Below are positions 18,224-25,636 of a stretch of DNA of 64,000 bases, piece by piece. The translations under genes were made by a program, and so were the position numbers. The number at the start of each line of letters is the position of its first letter. Positions within the stretch are counted from its first letter, which is position 1. The stretch is from Flavobacterium sp. H122 (GTDB taxonomy: Bacteria; Bacteroidota; Bacteroidia; Flavobacteriales; Flavobacteriaceae). The stretch spans positions 56,068-120,067 of the forward strand of contig NZ_SJZD01000009.1 of the NCBI RefSeq assembly GCF_004959765.1. Direction: 5' to 3'. Under the pieces are notes generated by a model. That model saw nothing but the letters and a program-made list of their open reading frames with translations. It searched no databases and was not told where the DNA came from.

Positions 18224-19180
18224 ATGAAAGTAACGCAGCATATAGAAAAAGCCAACGGAAAATCATTATTCTCCTTTGAGATTTTACCGCCGTTAAAAGG
18301 ACAAAATATTCAATGCATTTTTGACAGTATTGATCCGTTAATGGAATTCAAACCGCCTTTTATTGATGTTACCTATCATCGTGAGGAATATGAATTTAAA
18401 GAACTGCCGAATGGTTTACTGGAAAAGAAAATTGTGAAAAAACGCCCGGGAACGGTTGGAATCTGTTCGGCAATTCAAAATAAATATCAGGTAGATGCTA
18501 TTCCGCATATTTTGTGTGGTGGTTTTACCAAAGAAGATACCGAGAACTTCCTGATTGATATGGATTTTCTTGGGATTGATAATGTAGTAGCGTTACGTGG
18601 AGATGCGGTAAAAAGCGAAATCTACTTTAAGCCCGAAAAAGAAGGGCATTCGTATGCAACGGAATTGGTAGCACAAATCAATAATTTGAATAATGGAATT
18701 TATCTTGATGCTGATTTGCAGAATACAAACAAAACCAATTTCTGTATTGGAGTGGCGGGTTATCCCGAAAAGCACATGGAAGCACCAAGTTTGGACAGTG
18801 ATATTTATTTCTTAAAACAGAAAATCAAAAACGGAGCCGATTACATCATCACCCAAATGTTTTTTGATAATAAAAAATTCTTTGAATTCGTGGACAAATG
18901 CCGTGCTTCTGGAATCACTGTACCAATTATTCCAGGTCTGAAACCGATTTCCACTAAAAAACAGCTGAATTTAATTCCGCATCGTTTCAAAGTAGATTTG
19001 CCCGATGATTTAATTATGGCAGTGGTAAAAGCAAAAGACAACGAAGCTGTAAAAGAAATAGGAATCGAATGGTGTATCGCCCAAAGTAAGGAATTACAAA
19101 AAGCCGGAATTCCTGTCTTGCATTATTATTCGATGGGTAAAGCAGAAAATATCAGGACAATCGCAAAAGAAGTGTTCTAA
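18224..19180 (+). CDS. metF: methylenetetrahydrofolate reductase
   Basis: It reduces 5,10-methylenetetrahydrofolate to 5-methyltetrahydrofolate, the methyl donor of MetH. It has 318 residues in a FAD-binding TIM barrel. SFEILPPLKG at the N-terminus, FIDVTYHREE, NVVALRGD and ADYIITQMFFD are family motifs. The start codon is one base after the metH stop, so it shares the riboswitch-controlled transcript. Confidence 0.95.
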   Translation: MKVTQHIEKANGKSLFSFEILPPLKGQNIQCIFDSIDPLMEFKPPFIDVTYHREEYEFKELPNGLLEKKIVKKRPGTVGICSAIQNKYQVDAIPHILCGGFTKEDTENFLIDMDFLGIDNVVALRGDAVKSEIYFKPEKEGHSYATELVAQINNLNNGIYLDADLQNTNKTNFCIGVAGYPEKHMEAPSLDSDIYFLKQKIKNGADYIITQMFFDNKKFFEFVDKCRASGITVPIIPGLKPISTKKQLNLIPHRFKVDLPDDLIMAVVKAKDNEAVKEIGIEWCIAQSKELQKAGIPVLHYYSMGKAENIRTIAKEVF

Positions 19181-19217
19181 ATATAATACAAAAATAATTG
19201 AAAATCAATGATTTAAG

Positions 19218-19294
19218 TTGTTCCGTTTAAGTGTAAATATAAATAATTTTGCATAGGGACTTTTAAAAGTCTTTGGGAATGCCGATGCCCAAAG
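19218..19294 (+). promoter_or_regulatory. hsp20 promoter and hairpin-rich 5' leader
   Basis: TAATTTTG at 19244-19251 is a -7 match, with a TTG at 19218-19220 spaced 23 bases upstream. The predicted transcript begins at about 19257, immediately with the palindrome GACTTTTAAAAGTC (19258-19271). A CTTTGGG/CCCAAAG stem (19271-19294) follows. Such a leader could respond to temperature, but this is conjecture. Confidence 0.55.
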
Positions 19295-19319
19295 TAGGTT
19301 AATCTAAATTATTTTTAGT

Positions 19320-19757
19320 ATGTCACTTGTAAAATGGAACAAAAAAGATTTATTCCCTGAATTTAATACAATGTGGGGAGATTTTTTTAAAGATGATTTT
19401 TTTAATCAGGGAATTCAAGTTGGAACCAGTATGCCGGCAGTAAATTTAAAAGAAAACGATAAAAAGTTTTCGGTTGAGGTAGCGGTACCCGGTTTTAATA
19501 AGGAAGATTTGAAAGTTGATGTTGAAAATGGTGTGTTGACTGTTTCTTCTGAAAGGGAAGAGAAGAAAGAAGAGAAAGACGGTGAAAAGATAACCCGCAG
19601 AGAGTTTAATTATAGTTCTTTCTCCCGAAGTTTTTCATTGCCGGAAAACGCAGATGAGAAATCAGTAAAAGCCTCTTATCAGGACGGAATGCTGAAAATT
19701 GATATTGATAAAACGAAAGAATCAGGAAAAAATAAAAATAAAATTGAAATTAAGTAG
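19320..19757 (+). CDS. Hsp20/alpha-crystallin small heat-shock protein
   Basis: This 145-residue ATP-independent chaperone binds unfolding proteins. It has a phenylalanine-rich N-terminal arm (about 10-35) and an alpha-crystallin domain (about 40-135). VNLKENDKKFSVEVAVPGF, VENGVLTVSSE and SFSRSFSLPENAD are typical of bacterial Hsp20. It is monocistronic, with its own promoter, and ends close to an inverted-repeat element that separates it from the convergent ada gene. Confidence 0.93.
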   Translation: MSLVKWNKKDLFPEFNTMWGDFFKDDFFNQGIQVGTSMPAVNLKENDKKFSVEVAVPGFNKEDLKVDVENGVLTVSSEREEKKEEKDGEKITRREFNYSSFSRSFSLPENADEKSVKASYQDGMLKIDIDKTKESGKNKNKIEIK

Positions 19758-19770
19758 TGAAAAAAGCACT

Positions 19771-19927
19771 ATGTAAAAACGAAGAGGGTGTCCAAAAAGT
19801 CGGTAAACTTGTCATTTTGATTAAAAGAAGAAATCATATAAGATTGATTATGGAATTCCTCGATAAATCCTAGTGACAAGCTAAAAAGTTGGTTTTCACT
19901 TTTAGGGCACCCTCTTCGTTTTTACAT
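19771..19927. mobile_element. 157-bp inverted-repeat element (MITE-like)
   Basis: 30-base terminal inverted repeats, beginning ATGTAAAAACGAAGAGGGTG and ending at 19800, and 19898-19927, differ at only 2 positions. The inner ends read GAGGGTGTCCAAAAAGT, which resembles ends of Bacteroidota transposons as I recall them. The 97-base centre has no reading frame but carries a nested CTTGTCA/TGACAAG pair. The whole element can fold into one long hairpin and may also act as a two-way terminator between hsp20 and ada. Confidence 0.7.
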
Positions 19928-19951
19928 GGTTATATGATAGGAAAAGATTTC

Positions 19952-20995
19952 TTAACTTTTATTTTTTGCTTCGAGTTCCAGTAAATATTTTTTTCGCCAA
20001 AGCCCACCGCCGTAACCGGTCAATTGTCCGTTGGAGCCTATGACTCTATGGCACGGAATGATTATCGATATTCTGTTCATTCCGTTTGCATTGGCAACCG
20101 CTCTGACAGCTGTTGGGTTGTTTATAGCTTCTGCCTGTTGTTTGTAGGTTTTTGTCGATCCGTAAGCAATAGTTTGTAATTCTTTCCAAATGATGTTCTG
20201 AAATTCAGTGCCGGGTGTGCAGACTTTTACAGTAAATTTTTTTCGTGAGCCATTAAAATATTCTTCCAGTTCTTTTTCCAAAAGCTCAAAATGGATATTG
20301 TTCCCCTGGATGATAGTGGCATTGAAAAGTTTTACCAATGTTTTTATTTCTGTTTCAAGCATTTTTCTGTCTGTAAATTCCAATAAACAAATTCCTTCAT
20401 CCACAGCACAGGCATACATTGTTCCTATAGGCGTTTCAATCCTTTTCAGGTTGATAATTTTTTTAGATTTGCTGTTTTTTGGAGAAACACCAAAAATTGT
20501 TTTAAATGAATCTCCAAATCCGCTTAAGGATTCATAACCTAACTCAAAAGCGGTTTCGGTGACAGCTTCTCCGTTTTGTATTTTTTTGAAAGCAGAATTT
20601 ATTTTGAACATTCTTTGGTAAGCCTGAAAAGTCATGCCATGATTCTTCAGGAACCACCTTCTTATTTGATTGGGTTCAAGTCCGCGTTTTATCAAGTCAT
20701 AATCTTTAAATTTCAGACCCGGATTTTCGGATAAGTCATTAATCAGTTCTTTTATAAATGCGGGTGTTTCATTCAGTTTTTCTAATGGCTTGCAGACTTT
20801 GCAGGGTCTGTATCCTTTTAAAATACAATCTTTTGCTGTTTTGAAAAATTCTACGTTTTCTATTTTAGGCTTACGGGCGTTACACGAAGGTCTGCAGAAA
20901 ATTCCTGTCGTTTTTACGGCAGTAAAAAAGATTCCCTCAAATGAAGTGTCTTTGTTTACTGATGCCTGATACATGATTTCGTGTGTTAGTTCCAT
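19952..20995 (-). CDS. ada: Ada: methylphosphotriester/O6-methylguanine repair methyltransferase and activator
   Basis: A 347-residue bifunctional protein. It removes methyl groups from DNA and, once methylated, activates the adaptive response. The N-terminal zinc domain has C34, C38, C65 and C68, the same spacing as in E. coli Ada. An AraC-type helix-turn-helix follows (about 85-180). The C-terminal O6-alkylguanine transferase domain has the active site IIPCHRVIGS near residue 315. It starts one base after the stop of the PEP-mutase-family gene, so the two form an operon read leftwards. Confidence 0.95.
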   Translation of the reverse strand: MELTHEIMYQASVNKDTSFEGIFFTAVKTTGIFCRPSCNARKPKIENVEFFKTAKDCILKGYRPCKVCKPLEKLNETPAFIKELINDLSENPGLKFKDYDLIKRGLEPNQIRRWFLKNHGMTFQAYQRMFKINSAFKKIQNGEAVTETAFELGYESLSGFGDSFKTIFGVSPKNSKSKKIINLKRIETPIGTMYACAVDEGICLLEFTDRKMLETEIKTLVKLFNATIIQGNNIHFELLEKELEEYFNGSRKKFTVKVCTPGTEFQNIIWKELQTIAYGSTKTYKQQAEAINNPTAVRAVANANGMNRISIIIPCHRVIGSNGQLTGYGGGLWRKKYLLELEAKNKS

Positions 20996-20996
20996 A

Positions 20997-21770
20997 TTAA
21001 AATAAGGATTGAAAATTTTGGCCGGTTAAAATTGACTGAGCTGTTTCTTCCATCTTTTTATATCCAAAACCGTTTATGAAATTCCCCATACTGATTCTTT
21101 TTACGCCAAGTCCCGAAAGTGTTTCAAAATCCGGTAAATCCGGCATGCACATTACATTTACCGGTAAGTCAGTTTTTTTAATCACTTCCTTAATATCTTT
21201 TTCATTGGTGATACAAGGTAAAAAAATACCGTCAATCGAAATTGTCTGGTAAAGTTTTATTCTTTCAATTGCTTCATTTAAGGTGTTGGGCAGCTGCAGT
21301 AAAAAGGCATCGCATCTGATATTGATAAAAATGTCAATGTTGTTTTGTTTCAGCAGATTAATGAGTAAGGTTAATTTGTGTGAAAATTTATTTTTATCTT
21401 CTATTTGCCTTTTGCTGTTGAATACTGTTGAATCTTCAATGTTGATACCTGCAACATCCAGACTGTGAAGTGTTTGTATGTTTTTAAATATGTCTCCGGC
21501 AGTATTTCCAAATCCTGCTTCCAAATCAACTGTAAGGGGAAGCGTTGTATTCTGTGCAATTTTTTTGATAATAAATAAATAGTCTTCAAAAGGCATATTT
21601 TCACCGTCTTCATAACCCAAACTATGGGCAACCGCGGCGCTCGATGTCCCAATTGCCTGATATCTTGAGTTTTCGTATATTTTTGCGCTCTGCACATTCC
21701 AGACATTGCCCAAAAGCAGAGGTTGGTTTTGGGTGTGTAATTCTCTGAAAATCTGAACCTTACTTTTCAT
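20997..21770 (-). CDS. isocitrate lyase/PEP mutase family protein
   Basis: A 257-residue TIM-barrel protein of the isocitrate lyase/phosphoenolpyruvate mutase superfamily. Evidence is GTSSAAVAHSLGY, LTVDLEAGFGNT (the Mg-binding region), GINIEDS and a C-terminal GVKRISMGNF. It may cleave a C-C bond of a methylisocitrate- or oxaloacetate-like substrate; the actual substrate is unknown. A TATACTTT/TTG promoter-like pair lies upstream on the minus strand (about 21797-21825). It is the first gene of a two-gene unit with ada. Confidence 0.85.
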   Translation of the reverse strand: MKSKVQIFRELHTQNQPLLLGNVWNVQSAKIYENSRYQAIGTSSAAVAHSLGYEDGENMPFEDYLFIIKKIAQNTTLPLTVDLEAGFGNTAGDIFKNIQTLHSLDVAGINIEDSTVFNSKRQIEDKNKFSHKLTLLINLLKQNNIDIFINIRCDAFLLQLPNTLNEAIERIKLYQTISIDGIFLPCITNEKDIKEVIKKTDLPVNVMCMPDLPDFETLSGLGVKRISMGNFINGFGYKKMEETAQSILTGQNFQSLF

Positions 21771-21840
21771 AATTCTGTTTGTTTAAAATTTAAGTAAAAG
21801 TATAGGCCGTAAAAGAGAGGTGCAACCGAAAAATTGACAA

Positions 21841-22365
21841 CTATTTTTTTTCTAAAGTGAAGTAATTATTTTCAATGAATCCAATATGATGGATTTGGTG
21901 ACCAATGATATTAAAGCCCATAGCTTCAATTGTAATGCGGTGTTTCCAATTGATGCCTGACTTTTGAAAGTCACTCTTGCTGAAAGTCTTAAACAGCTCA
22001 ATAGTGGAATGTCTGACTGCGGTTAATTCTGAAATAATTTGTTCAAAACTTCTGTCGTTAGCCTTTGATTTCCGGGCCATTTCAGTTTCATCAAACGAAA
22101 TCACAAAATCAGATTCATCCCTTGCAAAACGTAGTGTCCCTGCTGTTAAAATCCGCTCTGTGTCCGTAATATGCTGTAAAATTTCTTTAACGGTCCATTT
22201 ACCGGGTTGATAGGTTTTGTTTCCAATATTCTTTAATAAACCCAGATCCAATTCGTCTATCTGCTGAATGCTCTTGTTGAAGGCATCAAACAAATCGATA
22301 TCATCAACCCGATTGATGTATCTGTCAAAATATAAAGGGACTGATTTTATTTCAGAGCGTTTCAT
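21841..22365 (-). CDS. DinB-family metal-binding protein
   Basis: A 174-residue four-helix-bundle protein of the DinB/YfiT type. Histidines in LQHITDTER (about residue 65) and GHQIHHIGFIE (about 157) fit the usual three-histidine metal site. WTVKEILQHI and FARDESDF are characteristic. Members are often thiol-dependent transferases or hydrolases, but no substrate can be named here. Confidence 0.85.
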   Translation of the reverse strand: MKRSEIKSVPLYFDRYINRVDDIDLFDAFNKSIQQIDELDLGLLKNIGNKTYQPGKWTVKEILQHITDTERILTAGTLRFARDESDFVISFDETEMARKSKANDRSFEQIISELTAVRHSTIELFKTFSKSDFQKSGINWKHRITIEAMGFNIIGHQIHHIGFIENNYFTLEKK

Positions 22366-22409
22366 TAAAAAACCTGCCGTTAAATAGAATAAAGTTGATA
22401 AAGGAAGAA

Positions 22410-23303
22410 TTACTTTGTCTTCTCTCTGAACACACTTTCTAAATCTTTGTTTTTCTGCGAAAGCTGTAATGTTTTTAATCCGTTGGCTTGTGCGAAATCA
22501 AAAACAGTAGAACGCATATCTTCGTTTGAAGTAAATGTCAGTTCCCAAATATTTCCGTTTAGGATGTGTGATGTAATATTAGGAATTTGAGCTATCAGGT
22601 TTTCTTCAACAGTTTTGTCAAACTCTACTTCAATGATTTGTTCATTGATTTCGGTGATAAGGCTGTCAATGTTATTATCAGCCACAATCTTTCCTTGATT
22701 AATGATGATCACACGGTCGCAGATGGCTTCCACTTCCTGCATAATATGGGTAGAAAGGAATACTGTTTTGTCTTTGCCGATATTTTTAATCAAATCACGG
22801 ATTTCAACCAGTTGATTAGGATCCAAACCTGTGGTAGGTTCGTCCAGAATTAATACAGAAGGATTGTGTAATAGTGCTGTTGCCAGTCCAACACGTTGGC
22901 GGTATCCTTTGGATAACTGACCGATTTTTTTATGAGATTCCGGTGTAAGTCCTGTTAAAGAAATTACTTCGTCAATTCTTGATTTATCCACTTTATAGAC
23001 ATCCGCATTGAATGCCAGATATTCTTTTACGTACAAATCCAAATACAGCGGATTGTGCTCTGGTAAGTAACCAACCGATTTTTGAACGTCAATCTGGTTC
23101 GAGTTTACATCAAAGTCATTCACTTTGGCAATGCCGGCATCTGCATTGATATAAGTGGTTAAAATCTTCATTAAAGTCGATTTGCCGGCGCCGTTTGGAC
23201 CTAAAAAACCAACAATTTCACCTTTTTTTACACTAAATGAAACATTGTCCAGCGCTTTTTGAGTGCCGTAGCTTTTAGAAATATTTTGAACTTCAATTGA
23301 CAT
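22410..23303 (-). CDS. gldA: gliding-motility-type ABC transporter ATPase
   Basis: A 297-residue ABC ATPase. It has Walker A GPNGAGKST near residue 38, signature LSKGYRQRVGLA, Walker B VLILDEPTTGLD and switch histidine STHIMQE. Length and sequence fit GldA, the ATPase of the GldAFG transporter needed for gliding in Flavobacterium. The C-terminal region (about 215-297) is the GldA-type accessory domain. Permease genes gldF and gldG are not in the window, as expected if they are encoded elsewhere. A general Na+/drug-type ATPase is the alternative. Confidence 0.88.
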   Translation of the reverse strand: MSIEVQNISKSYGTQKALDNVSFSVKKGEIVGFLGPNGAGKSTLMKILTTYINADAGIAKVNDFDVNSNQIDVQKSVGYLPEHNPLYLDLYVKEYLAFNADVYKVDKSRIDEVISLTGLTPESHKKIGQLSKGYRQRVGLATALLHNPSVLILDEPTTGLDPNQLVEIRDLIKNIGKDKTVFLSTHIMQEVEAICDRVIIINQGKIVADNNIDSLITEINEQIIEVEFDKTVEENLIAQIPNITSHILNGNIWELTFTSNEDMRSTVFDFAQANGLKTLQLSQKNKDLESVFREKTK

Positions 23304-23332
23304 AATTCGGTTGTATTTACAGCAAAAGTAAG

Positions 23333-23340
23333 AATTTCAA
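23333..23340 (-). promoter_or_regulatory. -7 element of gldA
   Basis: On the minus strand this reads TACTTTTG, a match to TAnnTTTG, 30 bases before the gldA start codon. The -33 part is unclear. Confidence 0.5.
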
Positions 23341-23361
23341 ATAAAAAGAACCGATAAAGTT

Positions 23362-23390
23362 TTTGGTTTAAAAAAATATTTATACTTTAG
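23362..23390 (+). promoter_or_regulatory. promoter of the pheA leader
   Basis: TTTG at 23362-23365 and TATACTTTAG at 23381-23390 are spaced about 17 bases, close to the flavobacterial -33/-7 pattern, though the last base deviates. The leader peptide begins 20 bases downstream. Confidence 0.5.
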
Positions 23391-23409
23391 CACCTTATAA
23401 ATCAAACAA

Positions 23410-23484
23410 GTGAAAAATTTCGCGACATATTATAACAGCTTTTATTTCTTCTTCTGGAACAGAAGCGGGGTTGTTATACTATAG
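23410..23484 (+). CDS. Phe/Tyr-rich leader peptide (attenuator) of pheA
   Basis: A 24-codon frame starting with GTG and rich in aromatic codons: 5 Phe, 3 Tyr and 1 Trp, including TYYNSFYFFFW at codons 6-16. It precedes an intrinsic terminator and the prephenate dehydratase gene. CGGGGTTGT at 23466-23474, 12 bases past the FFF run, can form 9 consecutive pairs (one G-T) with ACAATCCCG at 23521-23529. That pairing would take away the left arm of the terminator. A ribosome stalled at Phe/Tyr codons would leave it free to form, and a ribosome reaching the stop would cover it. Same logic as the enterobacterial pheA leader, but with an unrelated sequence. Confidence 0.88.
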   Translation: MKNFATYYNSFYFFFWNRSGVVIL

Positions 23485-23522
23485 ATTTAATGTAAGATAG
23501 AATAATTAAATTTTTAAGATAC

Positions 23523-23555
23523 AATCCCGATGATAACTCATCGGGATTTTTTTTT
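23523..23555 (+). terminator. intrinsic terminator (attenuator) before pheA
   Basis: A perfect stem of at least 10 bp, ATCCCGATGA/TCATCGGGAT, with a TAAC loop and a following run of nine T residues. It lies 41 bases before pheA and overlaps the predicted antiterminator pairing. Confidence 0.92.
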
Positions 23556-23596
23556 ACACTGAAATTAGTTCAGAAGATGTCATAAAATCAAAAAGT

Positions 23597-24472
23597 ATGA
23601 AAACCAAAGTTGCAATACAGGGAATTAACGGGTCATTTCATCAGCAGGTGGCTAACAATTATTTTGGAGATGAAATTCAAATCATTGAATGCAAGACTTT
23701 TAAAGATGTGGCTAAACAACTTAATAAAGGTACGGCTGATTATGGCGTCATGGCAATCGAAAATTCTATTGCGGGGGCATTGATACCTAATTACGCTTTA
23801 ATTGATGACAACCATTTTAATGTTCTGGGGGAATATTTCCTGAAAATCAGTTTGAATTTGATGGTGTTGCCCGGACAAACTATTGAAGATGTAAAAGAAG
23901 TGCATTCGCATCCTATAGCATTGTTACAATGTGCCAAGTTTTTGGAAAAACACAAGCATATTAAAGTTATTGAAAGTTCGGATACAGCTATTACAGCTAA
24001 AAGAATTTACGATGAAAAAATGAAAGGAATTGCGGCTTTGGCAGGACCTACTGCGGCTCAGGTTTTTGAACTGGAAATAATTGCGCCTGAAGTACAGTCG
24101 GTAGAAAGTAGTATAACCCGATTTATGATTTTGGAAAAAGACAAGTCAGTTTTTGCACAGAATGAAATTAATAAAGCTTCAATAAAATTTGAATTGGATG
24201 ACACCCCTGGAAGTTTGGCAACTATATTGAATGTTATGAATAATTGTAAACTGAATTTGACTAAAATCCAGTCGATGCCTATAGTCGAAAAGCCTTTCCA
24301 GTATTCGTTTTTTGTCGATGTGGTTTTTGATAAATACAAACATTTTGAAAAGGCAAAAAGTGTTTTGGAAATTATGACCACACATTTTAAATTGTTGGGA
24401 GAATATCAGTCGGGCGTGTTGCCTTTGAATCAAAATAAAAGTAAAGAAGAAATAATAGTTTTAAGCGTATAA
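23597..24472 (+). CDS. pheA: prephenate dehydratase
   Basis: It decarboxylates and dehydrates prephenate to phenylpyruvate for phenylalanine. It has 291 residues and is monofunctional. The catalytic domain (about 1-190) has AIENSIAGAL, ESSDTAITAKRI and the SITRFMIL motif holding the essential Thr-Arg-Phe. An ACT domain (about 195-275) has LDDTPGSLATIL for phenylalanine feedback. It lies three bases before DAHP synthase-chorismate mutase. Expression is expected to be controlled by the leader peptide and terminator upstream. Confidence 0.95.
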   Translation: MKTKVAIQGINGSFHQQVANNYFGDEIQIIECKTFKDVAKQLNKGTADYGVMAIENSIAGALIPNYALIDDNHFNVLGEYFLKISLNLMVLPGQTIEDVKEVHSHPIALLQCAKFLEKHKHIKVIESSDTAITAKRIYDEKMKGIAALAGPTAAQVFELEIIAPEVQSVESSITRFMILEKDKSVFAQNEINKASIKFELDDTPGSLATILNVMNNCKLNLTKIQSMPIVEKPFQYSFFVDVVFDKYKHFEKAKSVLEIMTTHFKLLGEYQSGVLPLNQNKSKEEIIVLSV

Positions 24473-24475
24473 AAA

Positions 24476-25561
24476 ATGGAAATAAAGAAAGAAAATAGAA
24501 GTTGGCTGGATAATCTGCAATTAACACATCCATTGGTAATTGCAGGACCTTGCAGTGCCGAAACCGAAGAGCAGGTAATGGCTGTGGCAAATGAATTAAA
24601 AAATTCTGATGTGTCTGTTTTTAGAGCCGGAATATGGAAACCACGAACACGTCCCGGAGGATTTGAAGGTGTTGGGGCAATTGGTTTACCTTGGCTGCAA
24701 AGAGTAAAGGCGGCTACAGGTTTGTTGATCGCAACTGAAGTAGCAACTGCAGAGCATGTGAAACTGGCTTTACAGCATGATGTGGATATCCTTTGGATAG
24801 GTGCCCGTACTACTGTAAATCCTTTTGCGGTACAGGAAATTGCAGATGTTTTGCAAAATACAGATAAAATAGTATTGTTGAAAAATCCGGTAAATCCAGA
24901 TTTGTCTCTTTGGATTGGCGGATTGGAGCGTTTGTATAATGCAGGAATCAAGAAATTGGGAATGATTCACAGAGGATTTTCGACTTATGATAAATCGAAA
25001 TATAGAAATAACCCGGAATGGCAGATTGCTATTGAACTGCAAAACAAATTTCCGGATTTGGTGTTAATCTGTGACCCTTCACACATTACAGGTAAACGTG
25101 ATATGATTCAGGAAGTGTCACAACAGGCTTTGGATTTGAATTTCGATGGGCTGATGATTGAAACACATTGCTCGCCTGATGAGGCATGGAGTGATGCCGC
25201 ACAACAGTTAACACCGGATAGATTGAAACAAATGTTTATAGATCTTAAGGTTCGTAAAACGGATGATGAGACAGATGATTACCATCAGCGTATTTCCAAA
25301 TTAAGAACACAGATTGATGAGTTTGATGAAAAACTATTGGAGATTTTAGGGAAACGTATGAAAGTTGCCGACCAGATTGGTGCGCTTAAGAAAGAGAAGA
25401 ACGTTGCCATTTTGCAAAATACACGATGGAATGAAATTTTGGGGAAAATGATTTTAGATGGAGAAGAAAAAGGATTAAGTGAAGAATTTGTGTTAAAAAT
25501 ATTTAAAGCGATTCACCAGGAAAGTATTAATCATCAGGAAAAAGTTTATAAAGCAGATTAA
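24476..25561 (+). CDS. bifunctional DAHP synthase / chorismate mutase
   Basis: It condenses PEP and erythrose-4-phosphate to open the shikimate pathway and also turns chorismate into prephenate. It has 361 residues. Residues about 1-260 are a type I-beta DAHP synthase, with VIAGPCSAET, FRAGIWKPRTRPGGFEG and ICDPSHITGKR. Residues about 265-361 are an AroQ-type mutase with ISKLRTQIDEFDEKLLEIL and RMKVADQIGALK. The mutase fused at the C-terminus is the usual Bacteroidota arrangement. The frame is close-coupled to pheA. Confidence 0.94.
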   Translation: MEIKKENRSWLDNLQLTHPLVIAGPCSAETEEQVMAVANELKNSDVSVFRAGIWKPRTRPGGFEGVGAIGLPWLQRVKAATGLLIATEVATAEHVKLALQHDVDILWIGARTTVNPFAVQEIADVLQNTDKIVLLKNPVNPDLSLWIGGLERLYNAGIKKLGMIHRGFSTYDKSKYRNNPEWQIAIELQNKFPDLVLICDPSHITGKRDMIQEVSQQALDLNFDGLMIETHCSPDEAWSDAAQQLTPDRLKQMFIDLKVRKTDDETDDYHQRISKLRTQIDEFDEKLLEILGKRMKVADQIGALKKEKNVAILQNTRWNEILGKMILDGEEKGLSEEFVLKIFKAIHQESINHQEKVYKAD

Positions 25562-25571
25562 ATTTAAATTG

Positions 25572-25579
25572 TATTTTTG
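25572..25579 (+). promoter_or_regulatory. -7 element before rsgA
   Basis: TATTTTTG matches TAnnTTTG, 57 bases upstream of the rsgA start. The gap also holds two direct copies of CTTCTGA plus CTTCTAA, a repeat style seen elsewhere in the window. Confidence 0.4.
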
Positions 25580-25636
25580 AAGAAAATTAGAGTAGTGGTT
25601 ACTTCTGACTTCTGACTTCTAATTTATGATTTTAGA

